DNA of 37,354 bases from Oscillospiraceae bacterium (GTDB lineage: Bacteria > Bacillota > Clostridia > Oscillospirales > Oscillospiraceae), in the NCBI GenBank assembly GCA_015067845.1, contig SVLT01000020.1:1-37354 (forward strand), given 5' to 3'. Each line of letters opens with the position of its first letter. Within the stretch, counting starts at the first letter, position 1. The notes under the pieces are model-generated. The model was not told the DNA's origin. It saw only the letters and a program-made list of their open reading frames with translations, and made no database searches. Below, in pieces: positions 7,211 through 15,100 of the stretch. The position numbers and the translations under genes are program-made.

Positions 7211-8359
7211 TTATTTGAGTAGATAAATTCGACGGTTGTTGTCTATTCCGGCAGGGGAGGGCGCGTCGCAACGGAACAGACCGTACAGATCATCCCATTT
7301 TTGCTCCAAGGCCTGATAGGGATGGTCGATTTTGTCGCCGGTGTGGGGGAAAAGACCGGTTTCCCGCGCTTTTTTCAGCACCGGAATTCCGGAAGACCGC
7401 AGACCCAACACCCGGACATAGGGGATGGGAGCGTTCATGAGATCCTCCGTGATGCCCAGATAAGCGCACATCACCATCCGATCCAGCCGTGTACGGGTGT
7501 AACGTTTAGATTTGGTGGCGGTGAGGATGTCCTCCAAAGTTGCGCACTGGCGGCTGGCGTGCATCAATTTGCGCCACAGACCCTCTGAACCGTAGGGGAG
7601 GGCGGCAAAATCCTCCTCCGTCATGGTGCGCAGCCGGGAAAGCATGGCCCGTTCACCGGCAGCCAGGGAGTGGATGGGCGCGTTGCTGAAAACCTTTTGC
7701 GCCGAGGCGGGGACAAATGCAGACCAGTCTGCATTTTGTTCCATCAATCGTCGCAATGCGGTGGCGGAGGGATTTTCAGCATCTGCCGAAGTGTCGTGAT
7801 AATCACCGCCCCTATGGATGGGTAGCGGTTTCATGGAGCTGCCTTGGGCCAGAATGGCTTTGCAGTATTCCACAGCCAAAATATCGTTGGGTTTTTCCAA
7901 TAATGCGTCGCTGATTCCCAACTGCTGCAATGCCCGTTGCCGTGCCACGGGGAAGGAGCTTCCGCTTTCCAGCTCCCGGCGCAACACCGGGCCAAACTCC
8001 GGGGACAAAAGTGCCCGGGCAGTCTGCATCAGCGACTGTTCATCACCGGTCTCACAGCCAAAGCACAAATAATCGCAAAAAGGGGAGAGGATCTTTACTC
8101 CGCCGGCGGCAAAGCCCTCTGCAGAAGAAAGGGCGCAGACGGTGGGCAGCTCCAAAATCAGGTCCGCGCCGCAATCAATGGCGGCCTGCGCCCGGAGCGC
8201 TTTGTCGAAAACGGCCGGCATGCCCCGTTGCACGAAGTTGCCACTCATCAGACACACGATGACTGTATCCGGGCCCAATGCGGCGCGAATTTCGTCAAAT
8301 TGCTTCTGATGCCCCAGATGAAAGGGGTTATACTCACAAATAATCCCAACTGTTTTCAA
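7211..8359 (-). CDS. tmcAL: tRNA(Met) cytidine acetate ligase TmcAL
   Basis: TmcAL (formerly YlbM) makes N4-acetylcytidine at the wobble position of elongator tRNA-Met from acetate and ATP through acetyl-adenylate. The 382-residue protein opens with GIICEYNPFHLGHQ, whose HxGH (His14, His17) is the nucleotidyltransferase signature, and continues with MSGNFVQRG and the ELP motif typical of the family. The start is TTG at 8357-8359, with GGAGGG seven bases upstream and no usable ATG nearby. It is divergent from ackA; acetate links the two, though the neighbourhood may be only positional. No clear promoter was chosen in the upstream region. Confidence 0.93.
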   Translation of the reverse strand: MKTVGIICEYNPFHLGHQKQFDEIRAALGPDTVIVCLMSGNFVQRGMPAVFDKALRAQAAIDCGADLILELPTVCALSSAEGFAAGGVKILSPFCDYLCFGCETGDEQSLMQTARALLSPEFGPVLRRELESGSSFPVARQRALQQLGISDALLEKPNDILAVEYCKAILAQGSSMKPLPIHRGGDYHDTSADAENPSATALRRLMEQNADWSAFVPASAQKVFSNAPIHSLAAGERAMLSRLRTMTEEDFAALPYGSEGLWRKLMHASRQCATLEDILTATKSKRYTRTRLDRMVMCAYLGITEDLMNAPIPYVRVLGLRSSGIPVLKKARETGLFPHTGDKIDHPYQALEQKWDDLYGLFRCDAPSPAGIDNNRRIYLLK

Positions 8360-8388
8360 AAAAATCCCTCCTTTTCCAAAAATAGGGG

Positions 8389-8417
8389 TTGAGAAATCGT
8401 TCTAAATGAGGTACAAT
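8389..8417 (+). promoter_or_regulatory. Promoter for ackA
   Basis: TTGAGA (8389-8394), a 17-base spacer and TACAAT (8412-8417) lie 73 bases upstream of the ackA start. The leader is AT-rich and shows no obvious riboswitch. Confidence 0.65.
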
Positions 8418-8490
8418 AATTTTAGCTATGTCTATCATATCACAAAGATAGAGAAAAGAAAATAATTTATTTTACAGGAGGCAATTTCCA

Positions 8491-9681
8491 ATGAATGTTC
8501 TGGTTATCAATGCCGGCAGCTCCAGCCTGAAATATCAGCTGATGAATCCCGAGACCGGCGATGTATCCGCAAAGGGCCTTTGCGAACGTATTTATATCGA
8601 CGGCCGTCTGACCCATAAGGTGGGCGACAACAAGGTGGTCAAGGACATCCCCATGCCCAGCCACTCCGAGGCCATTCAGGCTGTTCTGGAGATCTTGGTG
8701 GATCCCGAGCACGGCGTGATCAAGTCCGTTGACGAGATCGACGCTGTGGGTCACCGCGTGCTCCACGGCGGCATGGAGTTCTCCGACTCCTGCATCATCG
8801 ACGATGCCGTTATCAAGGCCATCGAGAAGTGCATCCCTCTGGGCCCCTTGCACAACCCCGCAAACCTGATGGGCATCCGCGCCTGCCAGGCTATTATGCC
8901 CAACACCCCCCAGGTCGCTGTGTTTGACACTGCTTTCCACATGACCATGCCTCCCAAGGCTTACCGCTACGCCATCCCCACCGAGTATTTTGAGAATGAC
9001 GACATCCGTCGTTACGGCTTCCACGGCACTTCCCACAAGTATATCGCACGCCGTGCTGCTGAACTGTACGGCTCCAAGGAGTTCAAGCTGGTCAACTGCC
9101 ACCTGGGCAACGGCTCCTCTCTGTCCGCTGTGAAGGACGGCAAGTGTCAGGATACTTCCATGGGTCTGTCTCCTCTGGCCGGTGTGCCTATGGGCACTCG
9201 CTCCGGTGACATCGATGCCTGCGTGGTGCAGTTCATCTGCAACAAGTACGGCATGAGCGTGGACGACTGCCTGAACATGCTGAACAAGAAGTCCGGCGTG
9301 CTGGCTCTGTCCGAGAAGTCCTCTGACTTCCGTGATCTGGAAGCAGGCGAGGCTGAGGGTGATGAGAAGTGCATCCTGGCTCTGCAAAAGTTCTTCTACG
9401 AGGTTGCCAAGTATATCGGCTCCTACGCCGCTGCTCTGAACGGCATCGACATGCTGACCTTCACCGCTGGCGTTGGTGAGAACGGTCCTGAGACCCGTGC
9501 CGCTATCTGCGAATATCTGGGCTTCATGGGCGTGAAGATCGATCCCGAGAAGAACAACATTCGTGGCAAGGAGGCTCTTATCTCCACCCCCGATTCCAAG
9601 GTTCAGGTTTGGGTCATCCCCACTAACGAAGAGTTGATGATCGCCCAGGATACCGCTGAGCTGGTCAAGGCCGCAAAGTAA
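8491..9681 (+). CDS. ackA: Acetate kinase
   Basis: Acetate kinase converts acetyl phosphate and ADP to acetate and ATP, the energy-yielding last step of acetate fermentation. The 396-residue protein has all family signatures: NAGSSS near residue 7, VGHRVLHGG, DTAFH, GFHGTSH, HLGNGSSLSAV, TRSGDID and TAGVGENG. Length matches the family. AGGAGG lies nine bases before the ATG. Codon use is strongly biased to CTG, GGC and AAG, as expected for a highly expressed gene. No phosphotransacetylase gene is adjacent; it must be elsewhere. Its own promoter and terminator make it monocistronic. Confidence 0.97.
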   Translation: MNVLVINAGSSSLKYQLMNPETGDVSAKGLCERIYIDGRLTHKVGDNKVVKDIPMPSHSEAIQAVLEILVDPEHGVIKSVDEIDAVGHRVLHGGMEFSDSCIIDDAVIKAIEKCIPLGPLHNPANLMGIRACQAIMPNTPQVAVFDTAFHMTMPPKAYRYAIPTEYFENDDIRRYGFHGTSHKYIARRAAELYGSKEFKLVNCHLGNGSSLSAVKDGKCQDTSMGLSPLAGVPMGTRSGDIDACVVQFICNKYGMSVDDCLNMLNKKSGVLALSEKSSDFRDLEAGEAEGDEKCILALQKFFYEVAKYIGSYAAALNGIDMLTFTAGVGENGPETRAAICEYLGFMGVKIDPEKNNIRGKEALISTPDSKVQVWVIPTNEELMIAQDTAELVKAAK

Positions 9682-9689
9682 AATATAGA

Positions 9690-9717
9690 AAGGGTCTCCA
9701 AAAGGAGACCCTTTTTT
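9690..9717 (+). terminator. Terminator after ackA
   Basis: AAGGGTCTCC and GGAGACCCTT pair around AAAA, followed by a run of T residues. Very strong intrinsic terminator. Confidence 0.88.
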
Positions 9718-9726
9718 GCGCAAGAA

Positions 9727-9750
9727 AGAGGACTGCCGAAGCAGTCCTCT
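9727..9750 (-). terminator. Terminator for the Cys-rich membrane protein gene
   Basis: Arms AGAGGACTGC and GCAGTCCTCT pair around a four-base loop that reads TTCG on the minus strand, followed there by TTTCTTG. It lies a dozen bases past the stop of the minus-strand gene. The plus strand also has TTT after it, so it may back up the ackA terminator. Confidence 0.7.
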
Positions 9751-9762
9751 TTTGTTATGAAC

Positions 9763-10059
9763 TTAGCCCTCGAAATCCTTCTGCTCAGCCACAACTTCGC
9801 CTTCTTCGCCGCAGCAGGTGCAGGACTCGTCGCAATCGTCGGCGCAGTCGCAAGCACACTCGCACTGGCAATTCTCGCAGTCGTCCTCGCAGTCGCACTC
9901 GTCGCAATCGCAGTCGCAGTCACAGCAGCAGGTATAGCGGTTCAGCAGCTTGCGAGCCCAGGCAACGATGCGGTCACCGTAGGTGGCGACAACATAGACG
10001 ATACCGGCGATGGCGGCCAGAGCCACAACGATCTTGGCAATTACCTTAAATACTTTCAT
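9763..10059 (-). CDS. Small membrane protein with a Cys/Asp-rich tail
   Basis: This 98-residue protein is of unknown family. Residues 5-28 are one hydrophobic helix; a short basic segment (ARKLLNRY) follows. Residues 44-83 contain 18 cysteines among Asp and Glu, mostly in C-x-C and C-x-x-C spacing, and the end is acidic. The composition suggests metal binding or heavy disulfide formation; basic residues just after the helix suggest the tail is cytoplasmic, but topology is uncertain. The frame extends upstream to about 10311, but the ATG at 10057-10059 has GGGAGGG upstream and a promoter at 10096-10124, which settles the start. It is monocistronic, facing ackA. Confidence 0.8.
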   Translation of the reverse strand: MKVFKVIAKIVVALAAIAGIVYVVATYGDRIVAWARKLLNRYTCCCDCDCDCDECDCEDDCENCQCECACDCADDCDESCTCCGEEGEVVAEQKDFEG

Positions 10060-10095
10060 AGTAAACCCTCCCGTTTTTATATGGTTTCTATACTC

Positions 10096-10124
10096 AGTAT
10101 AACCAATCCAAAAGGAAAATGCAA
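10096..10124 (-). promoter_or_regulatory. Promoter for the Cys-rich membrane protein gene
   Basis: On the minus strand TTGCAT (10119-10124), 17 bases and TATACT (10096-10101) precede the start codon by about 36 bases. It begins directly after the end of birA. Confidence 0.75.
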
Positions 10125-10139
10125 CAATTATTTTCGGCT

Positions 10140-10934
10140 TTACACATATCCGTACATACCACGGACGCTGACCTCGCCGGATGCGACATTTTCGATATGA
10201 CCGTCGGAAAATTCTACCACCAATGCGCCTGCTGTGTCCACATCCAGGGCCTTGCCGTGGCGAATTTCGTCGCCGCGCACCACAGATATTTCCTGACCGA
10301 TCGTTATGCAATCCTTGCGGTAACGGTTAAGCATGGCCTGGGCATCGCCCAACTGTCCGCACATCTTTTCCAGCGCAAGGAGGATCTGCGCAGTCACATG
10401 AGCCCGGTCAACTTGCTTGCCGGTGGAAAGACGCAACGATGTGGCAATGTTTTCGATTTCCGGGGGGAAATCTCCGGCCTTTTGTCCGCAGTTGATGCCG
10501 ATGCCCACCACGGCGAATTCTACCGCGCCGGTAGTGTTGACGGACAGCTCTGTCAGGATGCCGCCTAGTTTTTGGCGGCCAAATACCAAATCGTTTGTCC
10601 ACTTGATGCCGGGGCGCAGACCAGTTGCGGCTTCGATGCCGTCAGCGGCGGCAACAGCCACGGCGCAGGTCAGATGCATCAGCTCCTGGGCAGGGCAGTT
10701 TGGCCGCAGAATCACGCTCAGATAGATCCCGGTGCCGGCAGGGGAGTGAAAAGACCGTCCCATGCGCCCACGGCCGCCGGTCTGGCTGTCCGCAATGAGC
10801 ACAGTCCCGTGGGGCGCGCCTGCGGCTGCCATTTCCTTGGCTTTCGTGTTGGTGGAGCCGATGGTATCAAAATGGTGAATGTTTCCCCGCCAGGGGAAAC
10901 TGGCGGGGAGACGGGAAAGAATTTCGTTTTTCAT
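10140..10934 (-). CDS. birA: Biotin-[acetyl-CoA carboxylase] ligase, without DNA-binding domain
   Basis: Activates biotin with ATP and attaches it to the carrier lysine of biotin-dependent carboxylases or decarboxylases. The 264-residue protein has the ligase signatures STNTKAKE, GGRGRMGRSFHSP, the lysine segment KWTNDLVF and KLGGIL, plus the small C-terminal SH3-like domain. It lacks the N-terminal winged helix of bifunctional BirA, so it is a class I (enzyme-only) ligase and not expected to repress biotin genes. The ATG at 10932-10934 overlaps the upstream TGA by one base (TGATG), indicating translational coupling to the E2-like membrane protein gene. Confidence 0.93.
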   Translation of the reverse strand: MKNEILSRLPASFPWRGNIHHFDTIGSTNTKAKEMAAAGAPHGTVLIADSQTGGRGRMGRSFHSPAGTGIYLSVILRPNCPAQELMHLTCAVAVAAADGIEAATGLRPGIKWTNDLVFGRQKLGGILTELSVNTTGAVEFAVVGIGINCGQKAGDFPPEIENIATSLRLSTGKQVDRAHVTAQILLALEKMCGQLGDAQAMLNRYRKDCITIGQEISVVRGDEIRHGKALDVDTAGALVVEFSDGHIENVASGEVSVRGMYGYV

Positions 10935-12343
10935 CAATCAATGTCCTTGATCACTTCTTCAGGGGGATTATCCAGCACTTCCGGATGGGCCAGCAGCCGG
11001 CGGTAGTGCTTGAAGAAGGTGGCGTAGTAGTAGCCGTCGCAGATCCGTTCGTCCAGAACGAATTTTACGTCTATGTATTTTCTCTGCACCACAGAGCCGT
11101 CTTCCTTGACTTCCAATGCCCGGCGCTTGCAGCCGAATGCGCCAAAGCAGGGGATGTTACCGAAGTCGTAAAGATGGTGGTAGATGGGGGGAATACCCAA
11201 ACTGCCCATAGAGGTGAAGAACAGACTGCCATGGAAGGGACTCAGCTCCAGCAGGAACTTGGGCAGCAGACCGAAGTAGTCCAGGAATTTCAGCAGCCAT
11301 ACCACAAATTTCAGCAGCACGCCGGGGATCAGATTCAGGTACTGGATCAGACCGTCCAGACTGGAATCCAGCTCCTGGGTAGCCTTGACGCTTTCAATGG
11401 CGGCGTTGAGCTTGCGGTAAACATCCTCTGCGGTGTCGTGGGGATTCAGATGCACCTTGATGGAGGTGTCGGGAGAATCTACGGTCATTTCCTTTTTGAC
11501 CACCATGCAGTACTGGATGTCGTCGCCCCGGGAGAAGACCTGCTGGCCGGAAATAAACCGGTTCAGCTGGGGATATTTCGCAATACCCCGGACATAGGCA
11601 GCAAGCAGCACATGGGTGATGCCGAAGTCCGTCAAGCCCTCACGGCGCTTCTGACGAATGTAGCGGTCGATGTGGGTGATCTCAAAGGAGTCCTCAAACA
11701 GGTTGGAGCAGATGTTCCGTTCCCACTGGAAGTACATGGTGATCTGCGCCATGGGGGACAGAGTGCGGATCTTGCGGCCGTCGATACGATCGCCCCATGT
11801 GGGATGATACCGCCCGTCCGTGTGAATACGAATAGCAAATACCAGCAAGAACCAACCGGCGAACAGCAAAATATCCGGCAGGAACAGCATGAGTGATTCC
11901 ATTGTGTTGCCGGCTGTGCTGCACAGGTAACCCATTGCGACCAGGGGAATGGCAAAGAGCAATGCCAGCAGCCAGGGATAGCCCTTTCCGGCAGTGACCA
12001 CCGTGTAGAACACACAGAGGAAGAAAATGCACAGATAGAACATTCCCATTACAAAGGGATTGCTGCCCAAAAATGCGTGGGGACGGAAGGCAAAGTAAAT
12101 GCCCATCAGCCATACAGGAATGGCAGTTTTATAGAACAGTTCCTTGCCGTTGACGAGTGTGATGAGCACGAACAGCAGGGTGGCTGCTACTGGCAGAACG
12201 ATTTGACTCCACACTTCCAGTGATTCCATAGTCCCTTTCACACTGGGAATCACAATGCGGGCCACTGCCGAGCCGACCAGGCACAGTGCCATCAGCCATG
12301 TCAGCGCGTTTTTACGGCTGACGAATAAAGATTTCTTTTTCAT
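10934..12343 (-). CDS. Membrane-anchored 2-oxoacid dehydrogenase E2-like acyltransferase, catalytic His absent
   Basis: The first 170 or so of 469 residues hold about six hydrophobic segments. The rest resembles the catalytic domain of E2 acyltransferases and chloramphenicol acetyltransferase, with a further hydrophobic stretch around GVLLKFVVWLLKFLDYFGLL. The family's active-site motif DHRxxDG appears as DERICDG (431-437): Asp436 is kept but the catalytic His is Glu432. There is no lipoyl domain. It may be a pseudoenzyme or use another chemistry; I cannot name a substrate. A GTG at 12350-12352 is in frame, but the -10 box ends at 12353, so I take the ATG at 12341-12343, which would give an almost leaderless mRNA. 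birA follows with a one-base overlap. Confidence 0.75.
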   Translation of the reverse strand: MKKKSLFVSRKNALTWLMALCLVGSAVARIVIPSVKGTMESLEVWSQIVLPVAATLLFVLITLVNGKELFYKTAIPVWLMGIYFAFRPHAFLGSNPFVMGMFYLCIFFLCVFYTVVTAGKGYPWLLALLFAIPLVAMGYLCSTAGNTMESLMLFLPDILLFAGWFLLVFAIRIHTDGRYHPTWGDRIDGRKIRTLSPMAQITMYFQWERNICSNLFEDSFEITHIDRYIRQKRREGLTDFGITHVLLAAYVRGIAKYPQLNRFISGQQVFSRGDDIQYCMVVKKEMTVDSPDTSIKVHLNPHDTAEDVYRKLNAAIESVKATQELDSSLDGLIQYLNLIPGVLLKFVVWLLKFLDYFGLLPKFLLELSPFHGSLFFTSMGSLGIPPIYHHLYDFGNIPCFGAFGCKRRALEVKEDGSVVQRKYIDVKFVLDERICDGYYYATFFKHYRRLLAHPEVLDNPPEEVIKDID

Positions 12344-12352
12344 GACAAGCAC

Positions 12353-12381
12353 AGTATAACAAATTTCGACAGATTTGGCAA
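12353..12381 (-). promoter_or_regulatory. Promoter of the E2-like gene, very close to the start codon
   Basis: On the minus strand TTGCCA (12376-12381), 17 bases and TATACT (12353-12358) are followed by only nine bases before ATG. No Shine-Dalgarno fits between. Transcription would begin within about three bases of the start codon. Confidence 0.65.
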
Positions 12382-12404
12382 CAGTTTATTCATATTTTAT
12401 GCAA

Positions 12405-12432
12405 AATGACGGATGCTGATGCATCCGTCATT
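12405..12432 (-). terminator. Terminator overlapping the stop of the homocysteine methyltransferase gene
   Basis: Arms AATGACGGATGC and GCATCCGTCATT pair around a four-base loop; the minus-strand tail is TTGCATAAAATAT. The stop codon TGA at 12428-12430 lies inside the stem. Confidence 0.65.
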
Positions 12433-13297
12433 CGAAAATACCGGTTAAAGCGGCGATATGTTCCGGTGTTGTGCCGCAGCAGCCGCCCAGCAGTTTTGCA
12501 CCGCTGCGGTGACAATCCAGCAGGATTTTTGCAAAATCCTCAGGGTTCATATCATACTCCGGTACGCCGGCAGAATTGATAACAGGGTTTCCTGCGTTTG
12601 GTTTACATAAAATCGGAATACGGATTTCCTTGGCAATTTTCCGCACCAGATAGGGGGTCATCATGTCGGCGGCCACGCAGTTGAAGCCCACGGCGGCTGC
12701 GTTTTCAGACAGATCCTTCAAAACCGGCACGGCATCCTGACCGGAGTACAGAGAGCCGTCGGCGGTCATGACAAAGCTGTACATCACCGCGCCGGCGCCC
12801 TCCATCTCCGCAGCGGCCATGATGGCCTCCGCCTCCAGAGGATACATCAGCGTCTCGGCAATCAGCAGATCTGCGCCGCCGTCCATCAGACCACGAATTT
12901 GCCGACGGTAGTTTTCGATCAGCAGGTCGATGTTGTCCGGATTCCAGCTTTCGCAGAATGCGGCCAGGGTTGTCAGATCACCGGCAATGAGACATTCCGG
13001 AGCGGCAGACCGGGAAAGGGCGACCAATTTGGTGTTGACTTCCTCCGCCTTTTCCGCCAAACCGACCCGTTCCAGGGCAATGGGCTGGGCCTGGAATGTG
13101 GGGGCATAGAGGATCTGACTTCCGGCTGCGGCATAGGCGCGCTGCAAGGCAGTCAAGATTTCGGGATTTTCCAATACCCACTTCTCCGTGCAGCAGCCCT
13201 TGGGCATACCTGCCTTTTGCAGATTGGAACCGGTTGCGCCGTCCAAAAAGCGCAGCCCTGCGGCAATTTTCTCTTGAAACTGTTCTTTTGTAAGCAT
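12428..13297 (-). CDS. Homocysteine S-methyltransferase domain protein
   Basis: This 289-residue stand-alone Zn-dependent methyltransferase is related to the homocysteine-binding module of MetH and to BHMT/MmuM. The zinc ligands are Cys207 in GFNC and Cys273-Cys274 in GGCCGTTPEH. The N-terminal LDGATGSNLQ motif is also typical. It probably moves a methyl group from a methylated donor (S-methylmethionine, betaine or a corrinoid protein) to homocysteine; the donor cannot be told here, and no cobalamin or folate module is fused. The ATG at 13295-13297 has AGGAGA seven bases upstream. Its promoter (13324-13352) is back to back with that of the M29 peptidase gene. Confidence 0.85.
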   Translation of the reverse strand: MLTKEQFQEKIAAGLRFLDGATGSNLQKAGMPKGCCTEKWVLENPEILTALQRAYAAAGSQILYAPTFQAQPIALERVGLAEKAEEVNTKLVALSRSAAPECLIAGDLTTLAAFCESWNPDNIDLLIENYRRQIRGLMDGGADLLIAETLMYPLEAEAIMAAAEMEGAGAVMYSFVMTADGSLYSGQDAVPVLKDLSENAAAVGFNCVAADMMTPYLVRKIAKEIRIPILCKPNAGNPVINSAGVPEYDMNPEDFAKILLDCHRSGAKLLGGCCGTTPEHIAALTGIFE

Positions 13298-13323
13298 AGG
13301 CGTTCTCCTGATGATGATTATTT

Positions 13324-13352
13324 ATTATATGTCAAATACCATAAGATTGCAA
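13324..13352 (-). promoter_or_regulatory. Promoter for the homocysteine methyltransferase gene
   Basis: On the minus strand TTGCAA (13347-13352), 17 bases and a perfect TATAAT (13324-13329). Its -35 box is six bases from the -35 of the divergent peptidase promoter. Confidence 0.75.
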
Positions 13353-13358
13353 CAACCA

Positions 13359-13387
13359 TTGACGAAAGAATAAATCTTTGCTAAAAT
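13359..13387 (+). promoter_or_regulatory. Promoter for the M29 aminopeptidase gene
   Basis: TTGACG (13359-13364), 17 bases and TAAAAT (13382-13387), 34 bases before the ATG. Divergent from the promoter at 13324-13352. Confidence 0.75.
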
Positions 13388-13421
13388 GGCAATATCTTAT
13401 CAAAAATAAGGAGCATTTCAG

Positions 13422-14645
13422 ATGAAAAAGACTGTTTTAAGAGAATACGCAAAACTCATCGTCCGTTGTGGCGTGAATGTGCAGAAGGGTCAGGAAGTTA
13501 TGATCTATGCTGACCTGGACCAGCCGGAATTTGTCCAGATGGTCGTTGAGGAAGCCTACAAAGCCAAGGCCAAAAAGGTCATCGTGGAGTGGAACTATCA
13601 GCCTTTGGCGAAGATCCATGTGCGTTACCGCAGTGTGACCACCATGGGTACCGTTGCTGAGTGGGAGAAGGCCCGCCGCCAGCATATGGTGGATGTGGTT
13701 CCTGCCCGGATCCACCTGATTTCCGAAGATCCCGACGGCTTGAAGGGTATGAACATGGCCAAAATGGCCAAGGCTCGGAAAATGTCCTATCCCATTCTGA
13801 AGCCCTATGCGGATAAGCTGGAGGGCATGCAGCAGTGGTGTATCGCCGCGGTTCCCGGCAAGGCATGGGCGAAGAAGGTGTTCCCCGGCGAGCGCACCAG
13901 CGTTGCCGTGGAAAAGCTGTGGGAGGCCATTCTGTCCACCTCTCGCGTGAACGAAGACCCCATCAAGGCTTGGGAAGAGCATAACGCCGATCTGAAAAAG
14001 CGTTGCGATTACCTGAACGCTTTGGGTATTGAAAGCTTGCACTACACTGCCGATAACGGCACCGACCTGACTGTGGGAATGATCCCCGAGGCCATTTTCT
14101 GCGGCGGTGCGGAAGTGAGCCGTCAGAACATCGTGTTCAACCCCAACATTCCTTCCGAGGAGTGCTTCATTTCCCCCATGAAGGGCAAGGCTGAGGGCAT
14201 TGTCTACTCCACCAAGCCTTTGAGTTATCAGGGCCAGATCATTGACAAGTTCTCCATGCGTTTTGAAAACGGCAAGGTTGTGGAAGCTAAGGCGGAAGTG
14301 GGCGAGGAGCTGCTGAATACTATGCTGTCCATGGATGAGGGCGCGGCCTATCTGGGCGAGTGCGCCCTGGTGCCCCAGGAAAGCCCCATCTGCCAGTCCG
14401 GCATCCTGTTCTACAACACCTTGTTTGATGAAAACGCTGCCTGCCATCTGGCTGTGGGCATGGGCTTCCCCGATACCATCCGGGATCATCACAACAAAAC
14501 GCTGGAAGAATGCCGTGCATTGGGTGTCAATGATTCCATGATCCATGAGGACTTCATGATCGGCTGTGACACCATGAATATCGATGCGATCTGCGCCGAC
14601 GGCAAGGTGGTTCCCATTTTCCGCAACGGCAACTGGGCATTTTAA
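13422..14645 (+). CDS. M29-family aminopeptidase
   Basis: A 407-residue cytoplasmic metallo-aminopeptidase of the AmpS/PepS/aminopeptidase T family, removing N-terminal residues from peptides with a two-metal centre. Candidate metal ligands are visible in the family's order: Glu in IPSEECF, Glu in YLGECALV, His in ACHLAVG, and His and Asp in IHEDFMIG. Length matches the family (about 410). AAGGAG lies eight bases before the ATG. It is followed by the rpmE promoter without a clear terminator. Confidence 0.92.
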   Translation: MKKTVLREYAKLIVRCGVNVQKGQEVMIYADLDQPEFVQMVVEEAYKAKAKKVIVEWNYQPLAKIHVRYRSVTTMGTVAEWEKARRQHMVDVVPARIHLISEDPDGLKGMNMAKMAKARKMSYPILKPYADKLEGMQQWCIAAVPGKAWAKKVFPGERTSVAVEKLWEAILSTSRVNEDPIKAWEEHNADLKKRCDYLNALGIESLHYTADNGTDLTVGMIPEAIFCGGAEVSRQNIVFNPNIPSEECFISPMKGKAEGIVYSTKPLSYQGQIIDKFSMRFENGKVVEAKAEVGEELLNTMLSMDEGAAYLGECALVPQESPICQSGILFYNTLFDENAACHLAVGMGFPDTIRDHHNKTLEECRALGVNDSMIHEDFMIGCDTMNIDAICADGKVVPIFRNGNWAF

Positions 14646-14676
14646 TCGGTTTTTTGAAAAATAACGAAAAAAACAC

Positions 14677-14705
14677 TTGCAATATTGATTTGTATGTGTT
14701 ATGAT
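14677..14705 (+). promoter_or_regulatory. Promoter for rpmE
   Basis: TTGCAA (14677-14682), 17 bases and TATGAT (14700-14705). The following leader of about 60 bases contains the short pair AGGG/CCCT around 14728-14743, possibly an L31-type autoregulatory leader. Confidence 0.7.
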
Positions 14706-14770
14706 ATCCGGGCGATTAAAGATTTTTAGGGTTTTTATGCCCTTTAACTGCTAAGAAAGAGGTGAACAAA

Positions 14771-14971
14771 ATGAAGGAAGGTATCCATCCCAACTACGAA
14801 CAGACTACCATTCGCTGTGCTTGTGGTAACGTCTTTACTACCGGCTCCACCAAGAAGGACATCCGTGTTGAGATCTGCTCCAAGTGCCACCCTTTCTATA
14901 CCGGCAAGCAGAAGCTGGTTGACACCGGTGGACGTGTTGACCGTTTCAACAAGCGTTTCGGCCTGAAGTAA
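14771..14971 (+). CDS. rpmE: Ribosomal protein L31 (zinc form)
   Basis: Large-subunit protein L31, 66 residues, at the bridge between subunits. It starts MKEGIHPNY and ends KRFGLK, as typical. Four cysteines in CAC and CSKC mark the zinc-binding type that doubles as a zinc reserve, rather than the Cys-less type made in zinc shortage. A GTG nine bases upstream is in frame, but AGAGGTG at 14758-14764 fits the ATG at 14771. It has its own promoter and a strong terminator. Confidence 0.96.
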   Translation: MKEGIHPNYEQTTIRCACGNVFTTGSTKKDIRVEICSKCHPFYTGKQKLVDTGGRVDRFNKRFGLK

Positions 14972-14976
14972 GGAAC

Positions 14977-15012
14977 AAAATCCGCACCACATTCAAGTGG
15001 TGCGGATTTTTT
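14977..15012 (+). terminator. Terminator after rpmE
   Basis: AAAATCCGCACCAC and GTGGTGCGGATTTT form a 14-base-pair stem with a six-base loop and T tail, five bases past the stop. Confidence 0.88.
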
Positions 15013-15034
15013 GTTGTTTCCCAAACGCATCATA

Positions 15035-15063
15035 TTGCTACGGGAAAGAAAATGTGATATAAT
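15035..15063 (+). promoter_or_regulatory. Promoter for hflX
   Basis: TTGCTA (15035-15040), 17 bases and a perfect TATAAT (15058-15063), 37 bases before the ATG. Confidence 0.75.
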
Positions 15064-15100
15064 ATATGCTATGTGAGTGTGCGCATTCTACGGAGGAACT

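Noticed and set aside
8418..8490. Extra small gene or riboswitch between tmcAL and ackA
   Set aside because: The stretch is short, AT-rich and explained by the ackA leader; no frame with a ribosome binding site was found.
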